Source: Glaciihabitans tibetensis (GTDB lineage: Bacteria > Actinomycetota > Actinomycetes > Actinomycetales > Microbacteriaceae). From it: a stretch of 64,000 nt of DNA. The stretch lies in contig NZ_PVTL01000003.1 of assembly GCF_003003265.1 (NCBI RefSeq), positions 186,001 to 250,000 on the forward strand, in the 5' to 3' direction. Within the stretch, counting starts at the first letter, position 1. Every line of letters begins with the position of its first letter. The notes under the pieces were generated by a model. That model saw only the letters and a program-made list of their open reading frames with translations. It did not search any database and was not told the origin of the DNA. Below, in pieces: positions 25,956-34,045 of the stretch. Made by a program: the position numbers and the translations under genes.

Positions 25956-27366
25956 TCAGCCAGTCCACTGCCTCGGCGGCGCCCCACCCCTGGGGATTCT
26001 CGCGCCGCAGCTCGCTCGCACCCGTGATATCGGAACCGAGTGTCACCAACGGCAGCTCCACGTACCCCGACGAGCGAGTCTGGCCCAGCCCGACGGTCGC
26101 GGTCAGAGCATTGCAGAGGCACGCTCGCCCGAGGGTGTCCGCCTCCGCTCCGCCCTTCCTCACGTACATGTGCACCGGTTCTGCCGGGCAGCGAAAGCCG
26201 ATACTCCCGTCGGGACGCTCGTACGCCTCCCGCAGGTAACTCAGGTCGCACAATCGCGTGCGCGCCGCGGTCGCCGCCGGATCCGACAGCGACCCGGGGA
26301 GTTGCGCGACTTTGAAAGGGAATCCAGTGGGGGATGTCGCTGCGCTGTTGTGCACGGTCAGCTCCGAGTCATCGAGGCGCCGCACGAGTTGCTCCCGCAG
26401 CGGCTCAGTGACGCCCGACTCCCGGCTCAGCGCGAACAGTGTTCCCACCTGAACCCCCGCGGCGCCCGCCGCGACGGCAGCGCGGACACGCTCCGGGGAG
26501 CCATATCCACCCGCCAGCCAGAACGGCAGCCCGAGGCTTGCGATTTTGGTGAGATCCGGGTTGTCTCGCTCGCCATAGATGGGCTGGTCGGAGTCGTCGA
26601 GTGTCATTCGCCCGCGAGGGGGAGCGCTGTGGCCGCCGGCGGTCGGACCCTCGATAACAAACCCGTCCGGGCGAATGTCTTCGTCGCGCGCGAGGTAGTA
26701 CGCCAGCATCTGCGATGAGACGATTGCCAGAAACTGCGGGCGGGTCAGGGGTGGAAGCGCATCGCCGAGCAGCGCGACCGGGTCAACGCTGAGGGTGTGC
26801 ACGGCGTCGGACCCTTGGACCTCGATGGTGATGGTGCCGACCTGTCCCGTCGCCAGGTCGCGGAGCAATTGTGGAATCTCCCGCGGGATGCCGGCACCCA
26901 TCAGCACGTAGTCGCAACGGGCGAGCAGAGCACCCAGCATGGCTGCGGGCGTAGCCAGTTGCACCTTCTCCATGTAGTTGATGCCGACGAGTCCTTCGTG
27001 GCCTTCCTTCGCCAGCCACACCTCGACAAAGTTGCCGAGGATGGTGAGGTGCTGCTGTGCAACCGTGGGGGTCAGGGACAGCTTCGGAACAGGGAGATAG
27101 GGAACACCCGCGGCACGCCCGGCGGGCAGGAAGTATCGCTCCAGCACGGGTGCCACCATTCCCGGCGCAGGAAAGTGGCCGAGCGCGCGACGGATATCGC
27201 CATCGGGGTCTCCGTCCTGCAAACGACGCGCGAGCACGGAGTCCAGTGCCACTCCCGAGACGACACCGAGCTGTCCTGCCTGCGCGACCGCGCTCGCGAG
27301 CCTCCAGGAGGACACGGCCATTCCCATTCCGCCCTGAATCACTACGGGCAGCGAGACATCCAACAC
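25921..27366 (-). CDS. Nitronate monooxygenase-like FMN enzyme
   Basis: Protein of 481 residues. TIM barrel of the NMO/2-nitropropane dioxygenase family, opening with VVIQGGMGMAVSSWRLASAVAQAGQLG. Later blocks are FVIEGPTAGGHSAPPRG (FMN and substrate pocket) and GLPFWLAGGYGSPERVRAAVAAGAAGVQVGTLFA (phosphate binding). It is about 120 residues longer than typical NMOs, with a C-terminal domain holding several Cys (CDLS, FRCPAEP, CLCNAL). This resembles the enoyl-reductase-like PfaD branch more than simple NMO. Substrate unknown. Confidence 0.82.
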   Translation of the reverse strand: MLDVSLPVVIQGGMGMAVSSWRLASAVAQAGQLGVVSGVALDSVLARRLQDGDPDGDIRRALGHFPAPGMVAPVLERYFLPAGRAAGVPYLPVPKLSLTPTVAQQHLTILGNFVEVWLAKEGHEGLVGINYMEKVQLATPAAMLGALLARCDYVLMGAGIPREIPQLLRDLATGQVGTITIEVQGSDAVHTLSVDPVALLGDALPPLTRPQFLAIVSSQMLAYYLARDEDIRPDGFVIEGPTAGGHSAPPRGRMTLDDSDQPIYGERDNPDLTKIASLGLPFWLAGGYGSPERVRAAVAAGAAGVQVGTLFALSRESGVTEPLREQLVRRLDDSELTVHNSAATSPTGFPFKVAQLPGSLSDPAATAARTRLCDLSYLREAYERPDGSIGFRCPAEPVHMYVRKGGAEADTLGRACLCNALTATVGLGQTRSSGYVELPLVTLGSDITGASELRRENPQGWGAAEAVDWLTTEVSEGSPAQ

Positions 27367-27555
27367 ACGAACCTCCGTCAGGGGTGCGCGTCGTCGACCA
27401 CCGCGAACGCGGGGTGCCGGCCAGCGGGCTGCCAGCGAAGCTCAGCCCGAGGCACGCATCGTGGCGCAAGCGTATCCGGGCGCGCGATGACATTTATGAG
27501 AGGCCAGTGTCAAATAGAGCCGAGCAATTCAGACGCCGGGTTCGCGCGGTACACC

Positions 27556-27572
27556 ATAAGCCAATAGCTTAT
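27556..27572. promoter_or_regulatory. satD operator 1
   Basis: Perfect inverted repeat ATAAGC-N5-GCTTAT (27556-27561 and 27567-27572). Confidence 0.75.
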
Positions 27573-27581
27573 ATTCCTTGC

Positions 27582-27602
27582 GTATAAGCCCTATGCTTAT
27601 AC
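27582..27602. promoter_or_regulatory. satD operator 2, next to the start codon
   Basis: Perfect inverted repeat GTATAAGC-N5-GCTTATAC (27582-27589 and 27595-27602), ending 2 bp before the satD ATG. It contains the same core as operator 1; the centres are 28 bp apart. Confidence 0.8.
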
Positions 27603-27604
27603 CC

Positions 27605-28246
27605 ATGAGCGAAGCCAGGGTTGCCGTGATCGTTGATCTGGTCGATTCGAAACGGGTCACAAACCGACGAGAGGTGCAGCGCGAGATCCTCGCGGCCTTC
27701 TCCGTCGTTGATGGTCATGTGAACACGGACGATCCGCTTCGTGCCACGGTGGGTGACGAATTCCAGGCCGTTTATCCGACGGTTGCCGTCGCACTTGAGG
27801 CGACGCTTCTCGCGCGCCTGGTTCTGCCCGAGGGGATCGATTGCCGGTTCGGTCTGGGCCGCGGCGATGTCGTCGATGTCGGGGACAGTGTCGGTGGGGT
27901 GATTCAGGATGGTTCTGGCTGGTGGCTCGCACGGGAGGCAATCAATGAGGCGCACCGACGAGAAGACGCGCGAACGCCGTCTCTGCGCGGGTGGTTTCGC
28001 GCAGACGGAGACGATGCCGGGCTGGAGGCGCTCGTGAATGCCTACCTTCTGTCGCGCGACCACATTGTGGGCGCCATGACCGCGCGCGCGCGACGCCTGA
28101 CGGTGGGCACCATGCTGGGTCGGCTGCAGGGCGAATTGGCGAAGGAAGAGGGCATTACGCAGTCGGCAGTTTCCCAGGCCCTGCGACGTTCCGGCGGCGG
28201 TAGCCTATCTGCCGCGATCGACGAGCTTCGGCGGCTGGCGCTGTGA
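27605..28246 (+). CDS. satD: SatD-family regulator-like protein
   Basis: Protein of 213 residues from the ATG at 27605. The N-terminal ~150 residues (VAVIVDLVDSKRV, VGDEFQAVYPT, RFGLGRGDV) resemble the nucleotide-cyclase-like fold of SatD proteins. The C-terminus carries a helix-turn-helix (ITQSAVSQALRRSGGGSLSAAIDEL). Two palindromes immediately upstream, one touching the start codon, fit autoregulation. It is coupled to a membrane protein gene by a 4-bp overlap. SatD's biochemical role is not known; streptococcal satD belongs to an acid-stress locus. Confidence 0.85.
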   Translation: MSEARVAVIVDLVDSKRVTNRREVQREILAAFSVVDGHVNTDDPLRATVGDEFQAVYPTVAVALEATLLARLVLPEGIDCRFGLGRGDVVDVGDSVGGVIQDGSGWWLAREAINEAHRREDARTPSLRGWFRADGDDAGLEALVNAYLLSRDHIVGAMTARARRLTVGTMLGRLQGELAKEEGITQSAVSQALRRSGGGSLSAAIDELRRLAL

Positions 28247-29034
28247 TCCTCGGGGCGCTGCTGCTGACCCTTATCGGTTCAGCGGACCTGCTCAGGTCGA
28301 CACATCCGGCCCGCGGAGGCGGTGCGCGATCCCGCTGGCTGATCATCGTGGTCTGGGCTGCGGTGGTTACCCTCGCCGTGTTCGGCCTCGGGATCGCCCT
28401 CTGGTGGGTGGCGATTGCCGTGGCGCTCGCCGTGCTGTGGCTCATCACCACTTCGCCGATGCTTGACGTGCGCACTGCGGCCGGCAATGGGCCGGCGGTT
28501 GGGCTTTTGCTGGCTCTCCTGGCGTTTCTCGCCTGGGACCGCACCGCGCTGTCACTTCACGGTTTTATCGTCGAGTGGCACTCAGACGCCCCGATCGGAG
28601 TAGTCCAGGGAGTGCCGCTACCGACAGTGCTCGTGGGTATCGGTGTGGTCCTCTTCATCATTGAAAGTGCGAACATCATCGTGCGCGCATCGTTGCGGCC
28701 GTCGCAGGTTGAGGCTCAGGTTGCATCTGTTGCGGATTCGCCCGCGAGACGGTGGTGGATGCGGCCCGAACAGCCGATCGCAGTCGTCGCCGACCTGAAG
28801 GGTGGCCGCATGATCGGGCCGCTCGAGCGGCTCCTCATCATCGCGCTCACTCTCGCAGGATTTGCTCCGATTGTCGCCGGCCTGCTCGCGGCCAAAGGCA
28901 TAGTGCGGTTTCCCGAGATCTCCACAGACGGCGCAAGCGGGTCGAAGGCGGAGTACTTTCTCGTCGGCAGTCTGGTCAGCTGGTCGGTCGCCTTCGCGGG
29001 CACCGCACTTGTCTGGGTATCAGCTCAGAGCTAA
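28243..29034 (+). CDS. SatD-linked polytopic membrane protein
   Basis: Protein of 263 residues with a GTG start overlapping the satD stop (GTGA). About six or seven hydrophobic segments are visible. Two conserved-looking blocks, LKGGRMIGPLERLLII and AAKGIVRFPEI followed by KAEYFLVGSLVSW, flank a helix. This protein type recurs next to satD in related genomes, but I cannot assign a function. The pair probably forms one unit: sensor/regulator and membrane effector. Confidence 0.8.
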   Translation: MILGALLLTLIGSADLLRSTHPARGGGARSRWLIIVVWAAVVTLAVFGLGIALWWVAIAVALAVLWLITTSPMLDVRTAAGNGPAVGLLLALLAFLAWDRTALSLHGFIVEWHSDAPIGVVQGVPLPTVLVGIGVVLFIIESANIIVRASLRPSQVEAQVASVADSPARRWWMRPEQPIAVVADLKGGRMIGPLERLLIIALTLAGFAPIVAGLLAAKGIVRFPEISTDGASGSKAEYFLVGSLVSWSVAFAGTALVWVSAQS

Positions 29035-29052
29035 TACTCGGCCACTATTAGC
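29030..29052. terminator. Hairpin at the end of the satD operon
   Basis: GCTAATA (29030-29036) pairs with TATTAGC (29046-29052), 9-base loop, overlapping the stop codon. The short stem makes this a tentative call. Confidence 0.4.
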
Positions 29053-29131
29053 GCTCGTCTAATACTGCACTGGCGGAGCACCGGTACCGCTGGCGGCTCC
29101 GCACTGCCGTCCCGGGATGGTCGTCCGGTGG

Positions 29132-29572
29132 TTACGATTCGGCGGAATCCGCGTGGGTGTCGTCGTAGAGTTCCCATGATGCGGAGACATCGCCGAAGTG
29201 CTCGATCGACCAGCGTTCGAGGGCCTTGAGCGGCGCCAGCAGTGTGGTGCCCGCCACGGTGAGTTCGTACTCCACCCGCGGCGGGACCTCCGCGTACACG
29301 GTTCGGTTCACGAGGCCATCGCGCTCGAGCCCGCGGAGCGTCTGGGTCAGCATCTTCTGGGAGATTCCCGCGACCGAGCGACGGATATCGGAGAAGCGGC
29401 GGGGTCCGTCGTCCAGTGTGCCGACGACGAGGACCGTCCACTTGTCACCGATCCGGTCGAGCAGTCTCCGGCTCGGGCATCCATCGGCGTACGGGTTGAG
29501 GTCGTCGAGGGAGAACGCGGGCTTCGCGCGCGTTCCGAGTTCGCTGGCGCCCGCTGCGGTGATGGTTACCAA
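29132..29572 (-). CDS. HxlR-family transcriptional regulator
   Basis: Protein of 146 residues. The frame opens with a TTG at 29572 preceded by TAGGAAG; no ATG/GTG is available before the conserved part. The winged helix has the family core [22 protein letters not shown], then [25 protein letters not shown] and [15 protein letters not shown]. The first Cys is the redox or electrophile sensor in several HxlR/QorR proteins. It is divergent from the NAD(P)-binding gene and probably represses it. Confidence 0.9.
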   Translation of the reverse strand: MVTITAAGASELGTRAKPAFSLDDLNPYADGCPSRRLLDRIGDKWTVLVVGTLDDGPRRFSDIRRSVAGISQKMLTQTLRGLERDGLVNRTVYAEVPPRVEYELTVAGTTLLAPLKALERWSIEHFGDVSASWELYDDTHADSAES

Positions 29573-29599
29573 AAAGTGCCTACTTCCTAAAAGTGACTA
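29572..29599. promoter_or_regulatory. Likely HxlR binding region
   Basis: Direct repeats AAAAGTGCCTA (29572-29582) and AAAAGTGACTA (29589-29599), 17 bp apart; the first also contains the small palindrome AAGT-N4-ACTT. They cover the start of the regulator gene and its ribosome binding site. Similar AAGTnnCTACTT motifs are typical HxlR/QorR operators. Confidence 0.55.
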
Positions 29600-29656
29600 T
29601 CGCGCCTAGCCTAGCCATCGAACATCCGAAATAACAAGAGCTCCAAGGAGAACATC

Positions 29657-30307
29657 ATGGCCCGCATCACAGTCATCGGCGGAACCGGCTACGCCGGAAG
29701 CAACATTGTCAGGGAAGCGGCCGCCCGCGGCCACGACGTCGTCTCGTACAGCCGGACGGCGCCGGAGGGCGACGCCCGCATCGACGGGGTGCGCTATGAG
29801 ACCGCTTCTATGCTCGATGCTGCAGCGCGGGCGACCGCCCTCGCCAACGCCGATGTAGTCGTGTCTGCCCTGTCGCCCCGAGGCGAGCTCGACGGGCAAA
29901 TTGTCGAGGTCGACCGCGACCTGGCCGCGCTGGCCACCGAGCGCGGCATCCGCCTCGCCGTTGTCGGCGGCTTCAGTTCGCTCCGTCTCGAGGAGGGCGG
30001 GCAGCGGATGGCGGACGGAGACGATGTTCCCCCGCAGTTCGCGAGCGAGGCGAAGCAGATGAATTCTGTCCTTTCCGACCTGCTCGGAGCGCCGGACTCC
30101 CTCGACTGGATCTTCTTCTCTCCGGCGTCTGAGTTCGGTTCGTACGCTCCCGGCGAGGCGCTCGGTCGCTACCGCGTGGGCGGGGACGTTGCGTTCTTCG
30201 ACGCTGACGGCACCTCAGCGATCAGCGGTCCGGACTTCGCGCTCGCCATCGTCGACGAGATCGAAACCCCCGCTCACCGCCGGGCGCAGGTCAGCATCGC
30301 CTACTGA
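29657..30307 (+). CDS. NAD(P)H-binding epimerase/reductase-like protein (NmrA/YwnB type)
   Basis: Protein of 216 residues. Rossmann start ARITVIGGTGYAGSNIVREAAARGHDVVSYSR gives GGTGYAG at 8-14. It lacks a clear YxxxK catalytic pair, as many NmrA-like sensors/reductases do. AAGGAG lies 8 bases before the ATG. By its divergent partner it likely responds to electrophile, quinone or aldehyde stress. Confidence 0.87.
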   Translation: MARITVIGGTGYAGSNIVREAAARGHDVVSYSRTAPEGDARIDGVRYETASMLDAAARATALANADVVVSALSPRGELDGQIVEVDRDLAALATERGIRLAVVGGFSSLRLEEGGQRMADGDDVPPQFASEAKQMNSVLSDLLGAPDSLDWIFFSPASEFGSYAPGEALGRYRVGGDVAFFDADGTSAISGPDFALAIVDEIETPAHRRAQVSIAY

Positions 30308-30338
30308 GAAGTTCAGTATCACCAGCCGAGCTGCAGGT

Positions 30339-30368
30339 GCCGCCGACCGGGAATCGCCTGTCGGCGGC
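30339..30368 (+). terminator. Hairpin after the NAD(P)H-binding gene
   Basis: GCCGCCGAC (30339-30347) pairs perfectly with GTCGGCGGC (30360-30368), 12-base loop, 31 bp past the stop codon. Confidence 0.6.
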
Positions 30369-30558
30369 CGCCGCCTCGCCCGAGCCTCGCAAGACTGCTC
30401 GAGAAGCAACCCAGACAACTGCGGAAATACTCTGAATACGCCAGTCGCCAGCTGTGTGTTCCCGCGTCGAACGCTGATCATCTTGGCGAGAAGGTGGTCA
30501 GAGCCCTTCGCTGACGTACGTTGAAGCCATCACTGATTGTCGAGCGAAGGAGAACACA

Positions 30559-30915
30559 ATGGCAGCAGGAATCGCAACCATCTGGGTGCCCGTGGAAGAC
30601 ATGGATCGCGCGCTTGCGTTTTATCGAGACACCCTCGGTCTGGATGTAAAGAGCACCTCGAGCGAATGGTCCGAACTGGACGCGAACGGGCTGACGATCG
30701 GCCTCAACGCGCGCGAATCCGCGTCTGCTGCGTCCAGTGGTGGTGCGGTGATCACGTTCCAGCCCGATGGAACCATCGAAGACGAGCTGGAGCGATTGTC
30801 TGCGCGCGGGGTACCGATCGAGGGAAACATCAGCGATCACGAGTGGGGTCGCATCCTCCCGTTCAAAGACACCGAGGGCAACGACCTGCAGTTCTACAGC
30901 CCGCCCCAGCGCTGA
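30559..30915 (+). CDS. VOC-family (glyoxalase/bleomycin-resistance fold) protein
   Basis: Protein of 118 residues with one betaalphabetabetabeta pair set: GIATIWVPVEDMDRALAFYRDTLGL at the N-terminus and LPFKDTEGNDLQFYSPPQ at the C-terminus. An AAGGAG site is present. It could be a small dioxygenase, an isomerase or a binding protein; substrate unknown. It is monocistronic. Confidence 0.88.
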   Translation: MAAGIATIWVPVEDMDRALAFYRDTLGLDVKSTSSEWSELDANGLTIGLNARESASAASSGGAVITFQPDGTIEDELERLSARGVPIEGNISDHEWGRILPFKDTEGNDLQFYSPPQR

Positions 30916-31197
30916 AACTAGATGACGGGCAACGGGTTAGTCGGCAGCCTGCTTGCGTTCGTTGTGTCGTTCGCGCCTTGGCCCGGCCCGGCCGTGTTGC
31001 GCACGATGCCGAAACCGACAGCAAGTCTGTCGGATCGTCGTCGTGATTTGAGCCTGGAGTTTCCCGAAGCGATGGCCTGCGCCGTGATGGTGGCGCAATC
31101 GCCAGGCGAGTGGAGCGAGGGGGCACATCGTCCCGTACGGGCATTACAACCGGGAATTGCTCCACGTCACAGGGAGGGACAGAGCGCTGCTGATGCG
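30916..31197. other. About 280 bp with no supportable gene
   Basis: Between the VOC stop and the DUF2975 promoter. Open frames of 94 codons (+, from 30922) and 126 codons (-) exist but have atypical composition, no recognisable family and no good ribosome binding site. The first 25 residues of the plus frame are hydrophobic, so it may be a decayed membrane-protein gene. I cannot assign anything firm. Confidence 0.5.
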
Positions 31198-31214
31198 ATC
31201 GATTGACAATCGAT
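31198..31214. promoter_or_regulatory. Palindrome in the DUF2975/Cro promoter
   Basis: Perfect ATCGATT (31198-31204), GAC, AATCGAT (31208-31214), 24 bp before the DUF2975 ATG. A related half-site, GATCGATAC, lies at about 31229-31237. TTGACA (31203-31208) inside it may be the -35 element. A good candidate operator for the small Cro-like protein of the same operon. Confidence 0.65.
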
Positions 31215-31237
31215 AGTAAGTAGATGAAGATCGATAC

Positions 31238-31735
31238 ATGCATCGTCTTCGTCTTCCTGTCACTGCGCTCAGGGTGTTCCTCGTGTTCTTGTTCGGGTTT
31301 GCGTTACTGATGCAGATCATGAGCCTTCCGGGCCAGTTCGCGCACGACGCGGGGCAGACACCGAAATTGGCTCAGCTGAGCTGGACGCTGCTCGTGGTAA
31401 CCGAACTCGCAATGCTCGGCCTGCAGATCGTGATTGTCTGCACCTGGAAGCTGCTCACGATGGTGCAGAAAGACCGAATCTTCAGCGAATCGTCCCTGTC
31501 CTGGGTAAATGGAATCGTCTGGACGTTCAGCGTCGGATGGGTCTTGTTGGTGGGAGTGTCCACCTACATCTCCGCGTTCCTGTTCTTCACGCCGTCACTG
31601 CGAGACCCCGGGCTGCCGATTCTGCTGTTTGGATTCACACTCGTGGCGACCGTTGTCGTTCTGTTGATTGTGATCCTGCGCGCGCTGCTGCGCCAGGCGA
31701 CGGTGCTGCGCGCGGACATGGACGTGGTGATCTGA
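31238..31735 (+). CDS. DUF2975 family membrane protein
   Basis: Protein of 165 residues with four hydrophobic helices (about 9-29, 48-70, 92-112, 125-148). DUF2975 proteins are regularly paired with a small Cro/C1-type regulator, as here. Role unknown. Its stop shares a base with the next gene's ATG (TGATG). Confidence 0.87.
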   Translation: MHRLRLPVTALRVFLVFLFGFALLMQIMSLPGQFAHDAGQTPKLAQLSWTLLVVTELAMLGLQIVIVCTWKLLTMVQKDRIFSESSLSWVNGIVWTFSVGWVLLVGVSTYISAFLFFTPSLRDPGLPILLFGFTLVATVVVLLIVILRALLRQATVLRADMDVVI

Positions 31736-31941
31736 TGCCCATCGTCGTGCGCATCGATGTGGAACTGGCCAAACGCAAGATGAGTGTGGGGGAGTTCGCG
31801 GAGCGGGTCGGACTGACACCGGCGAATGTGGCCGTGCTCAAGAACGGTCGGGCGAAAGCCGTGCGCTTCAGCACGCTCGAAGCCATGTGCCAGACGCTGG
31901 GCTGCCAGCCGGGCGACCTACTGGAGTGGGTCGAGGACTGA
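31735..31941 (+). CDS. Small Cro/C1-type (YozG-like) DNA-binding protein
   Basis: Protein of 68 residues, one helix-turn-helix domain (KMSVGEFAERVGLTPANVAVLKNGRAKAVRFSTLEAMCQTLGCQPGDLL). It follows DUF2975 with one shared base, so it is translationally coupled. Presumably represses its own operon through the palindrome upstream. Confidence 0.9.
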   Translation: MPIVVRIDVELAKRKMSVGEFAERVGLTPANVAVLKNGRAKAVRFSTLEAMCQTLGCQPGDLLEWVED

Positions 31942-31947
31942 CTGCTG

Positions 31948-33369
31948 CTACAGGCCGGGGATTGCGCTGAGCCTGCCCGTGTCAATGGCCTGAAGAAATG
32001 CCGCGTAGTCGCGCTCGTTCTGATCGGCGTAGTCCGATGCGAACCGCGCAATCGCGTCATCCATCACTACTCCGGACCCCAGGTAAGCGGCGATCGCCAC
32101 CCGGTCCCCTGATCGCGCGTGGGCTCGAGCGAGCGTGCGTCCGCAGAGATCCGCGTAGAGCATCGCGCCGGTGCCGCGCATCCTTTCGATGTCGACCGCT
32201 CCCTTCCAGTCGCGGAGTTGCCGCAGATAGAAATCGTGCGTGATTCCCGACAAATCGGGCACCCGCTGCCACCCCAGGAAGATGTCGCTCGCGGCCTGCA
32301 TCATGCGTTGACCTCGGACGATGCGTTCCCCGTGATTGTCGTACGGGCTCGGTGCCAGAAATCTCTCCAGCACGGATGCCTGCGCTTCCTTTGCCTGCAC
32401 AAGCAACAGGTCCTCGTCATCCCGTCCGCGCAGCAACACGATCCAGGCGCGCGTCCCCACGCTGCCGACACCAACCACCTTCCGTGCCATGTGAACGTAG
32501 CTGTATTCGTGCACCGGGTGATGTTCTTGCAGGAGGGTGCCCTCGTATTCCGCGAGCAAACGGCGAATGGTCTCCTGCTCACCGCCCAGCGCCGCCGAAG
32601 CGTCAGCGAGGTCTTCGACCGGCACGATGAGAGGTCGGTTGGCGAGAATGCGCAGGCGACCATCCACGCGGCCGACGAGTTTCGCGATGGTTGACCCGTT
32701 GTCGCGGCTACGAGCCTTCGCAACCCCTGCAGCAGCCCGGTTCAGCTGTGAGTCCGTCGCTCGATTCGCATCGACCTGCTCGCTGATCCAGGCGAGCACT
32801 TCGTCGGCGTCGAGGTGGTCGTACCAGGCATCGAGCACCCGGCTGGATGCAGCCGTTCGCATCTGCTCGCGATACGCGCGCCCGACCGTATGGGTAATCG
32901 CGTTGCGATCCTTCTCCCGGAACCCGCGGTAGCGTGCAGCGACCTCGAAGCTTGCGGCGAGCCGCTTCAGATCCCACTCCCACGGACCCGGCAGGGTCTC
33001 GTCGAAGTCATTGATGTCGAACAACATTTTGCGTTCCGGGGTGCCAAAAAAGCCGAAGTTCGAGAGGTGGGCATCCCCGCACAATTGCACGGTGATGCCC
33101 GAGTTCGGTGTCGTCGCGAGATCGGCCGCCATCAACAACGCCGCACCCCGATAGAAAGTGAAGGGTGACACCATCATGCGTCCGTAACGGATCGGAATAA
33201 GTTCAGCGATTCGGGTGTCCGCCTGTTCCTCAAGAAGAAGTACGGGGTCGGCGCGGCCAGCGGGCGGCTGCCACCCGCCATGGCTGGACCTCGGCGTGAG
33301 CGCGCGCGCCTCCCGGCCGAGTGCGCGACGGTCATCGAACGTGAGACTTGCGGAGCCGGAACTGTCCAT
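31948..33369 (-). CDS. DUF2252 family protein
   Basis: Protein of 473 residues from the ATG at 33369; the frame is open to 33552 but would overlap the divergent gene. Key blocks are GDAHLSNFG at 98-106, DINDFDE at 118-124 and EWDLKRLAAS. The HxN..D..DFD arrangement recalls aminoglycoside-phosphotransferase/protein-kinase-like folds, but no activity is known. It is convergent with the Cro-like gene, ending 6 bp away. Confidence 0.87.
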   Translation of the reverse strand: MDSSGSASLTFDDRRALGREARALTPRSSHGGWQPPAGRADPVLLLEEQADTRIAELIPIRYGRMMVSPFTFYRGAALLMAADLATTPNSGITVQLCGDAHLSNFGFFGTPERKMLFDINDFDETLPGPWEWDLKRLAASFEVAARYRGFREKDRNAITHTVGRAYREQMRTAASSRVLDAWYDHLDADEVLAWISEQVDANRATDSQLNRAAAGVAKARSRDNGSTIAKLVGRVDGRLRILANRPLIVPVEDLADASAALGGEQETIRRLLAEYEGTLLQEHHPVHEYSYVHMARKVVGVGSVGTRAWIVLLRGRDDEDLLLVQAKEAQASVLERFLAPSPYDNHGERIVRGQRMMQAASDIFLGWQRVPDLSGITHDFYLRQLRDWKGAVDIERMRGTGAMLYADLCGRTLARAHARSGDRVAIAAYLGSGVVMDDAIARFASDYADQNERDYAAFLQAIDTGRLSAIPGL

Positions 33370-33457
33370 GGTTTGCCCATGCTCGCAATGGCGAAGGACT
33401 TGAACATCACCCAAAGCAGTTGAGGTGCTCAGTGCCAGCGTGACCATGCTGGGGACC

Positions 33458-34000
33458 ATGACGGTTTTGGTGGGGTATTCCAGCAAGTACGGAGCGACCG
33501 AGGGCATAGCGGAGCGCATCGCATCGGTGCTGAGGGACTTCGGAATACCCACGGACGCTCGGCGCGTGGCCTCGGTGCGGAACGTCTCCGATTACTCCGT
33601 GTGCATCGTCGGGAGCAGCTCCTACCTCGGGTCTTGGCGGCCGGAGGCCAGCCGGTTTGTTCGTCGCTACCGCTCGGAACTGGCGACGCGGCCGGTCTGG
33701 TTGTTCAGCAGCGGCCCGCTCGGGATAGCGCAAACCGGAGCGCAGCATCTCCGCGAGGTGACAGAGGCACGGCCGAAGCAATTTGACGAGTTCGTGGAGA
33801 CCATTCGTCCGCGAGGCACCCAGGTTTTTTACGGGGCCCTATATCCCGAGCGGCTTGACCGGCGAGACCGGCTGGTGCGCAAGATGCCGGCGGGGTTTGA
33901 GATTCTTCCCGCCGGCGACTTCCGGGAATGGGGCGCGATCGAAGCGTGGGCGACCGGCATATCGGGCGAGCTGGTGCACACCTTCGCGGAGACGAAGTAG
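33458..34000 (+). CDS. Flavodoxin-domain protein (protoporphyrinogen oxidase HemG-like)
   Basis: Protein of 180 residues from the ATG at 33458; in-frame starts at 33425 and 33446 exist. The FMN-phosphate loop is YSSKYGATEGIAERIA near the N-terminus, followed by VGSSSYLGSWRPEASRFVRRY (isoalloxazine region). The family includes HemG-type flavodoxins, but the genomic context gives no haem genes. It likely works as a small FMN electron carrier or quinone-type reductase. It is divergent from DUF2252, 88 bp between the starts. Confidence 0.85.
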   Translation: MTVLVGYSSKYGATEGIAERIASVLRDFGIPTDARRVASVRNVSDYSVCIVGSSSYLGSWRPEASRFVRRYRSELATRPVWLFSSGPLGIAQTGAQHLREVTEARPKQFDEFVETIRPRGTQVFYGALYPERLDRRDRLVRKMPAGFEILPAGDFREWGAIEAWATGISGELVHTFAETK

Positions 34001-34004
34001 CGCG

Positions 34005-34045
34005 CAACGCGGGGTCAACGCGGGGCCAACGCGGCACCTACGCGG
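34005..34045. repeat. 11-bp tandem repeat, about 3.7 copies, between convergent stops
   Basis: CAACGCGGGGT (34005-34015), CAACGCGGGGC (34016-34026) and CAACGCGGCAC (34027-34037), then CTACGCGG. It starts 4 bp after the flavodoxin stop; the last copy contains the stop codon of the minus-strand glycosyltransferase. Confidence 0.85.

Noticed and set aside
30922..31206. A 94-codon plus-strand frame starting MTGNGLVGSLLAF
   Set aside because: No ribosome binding site, no family, composition unlike neighbours after residue 25; kept only as an unexplained gap.
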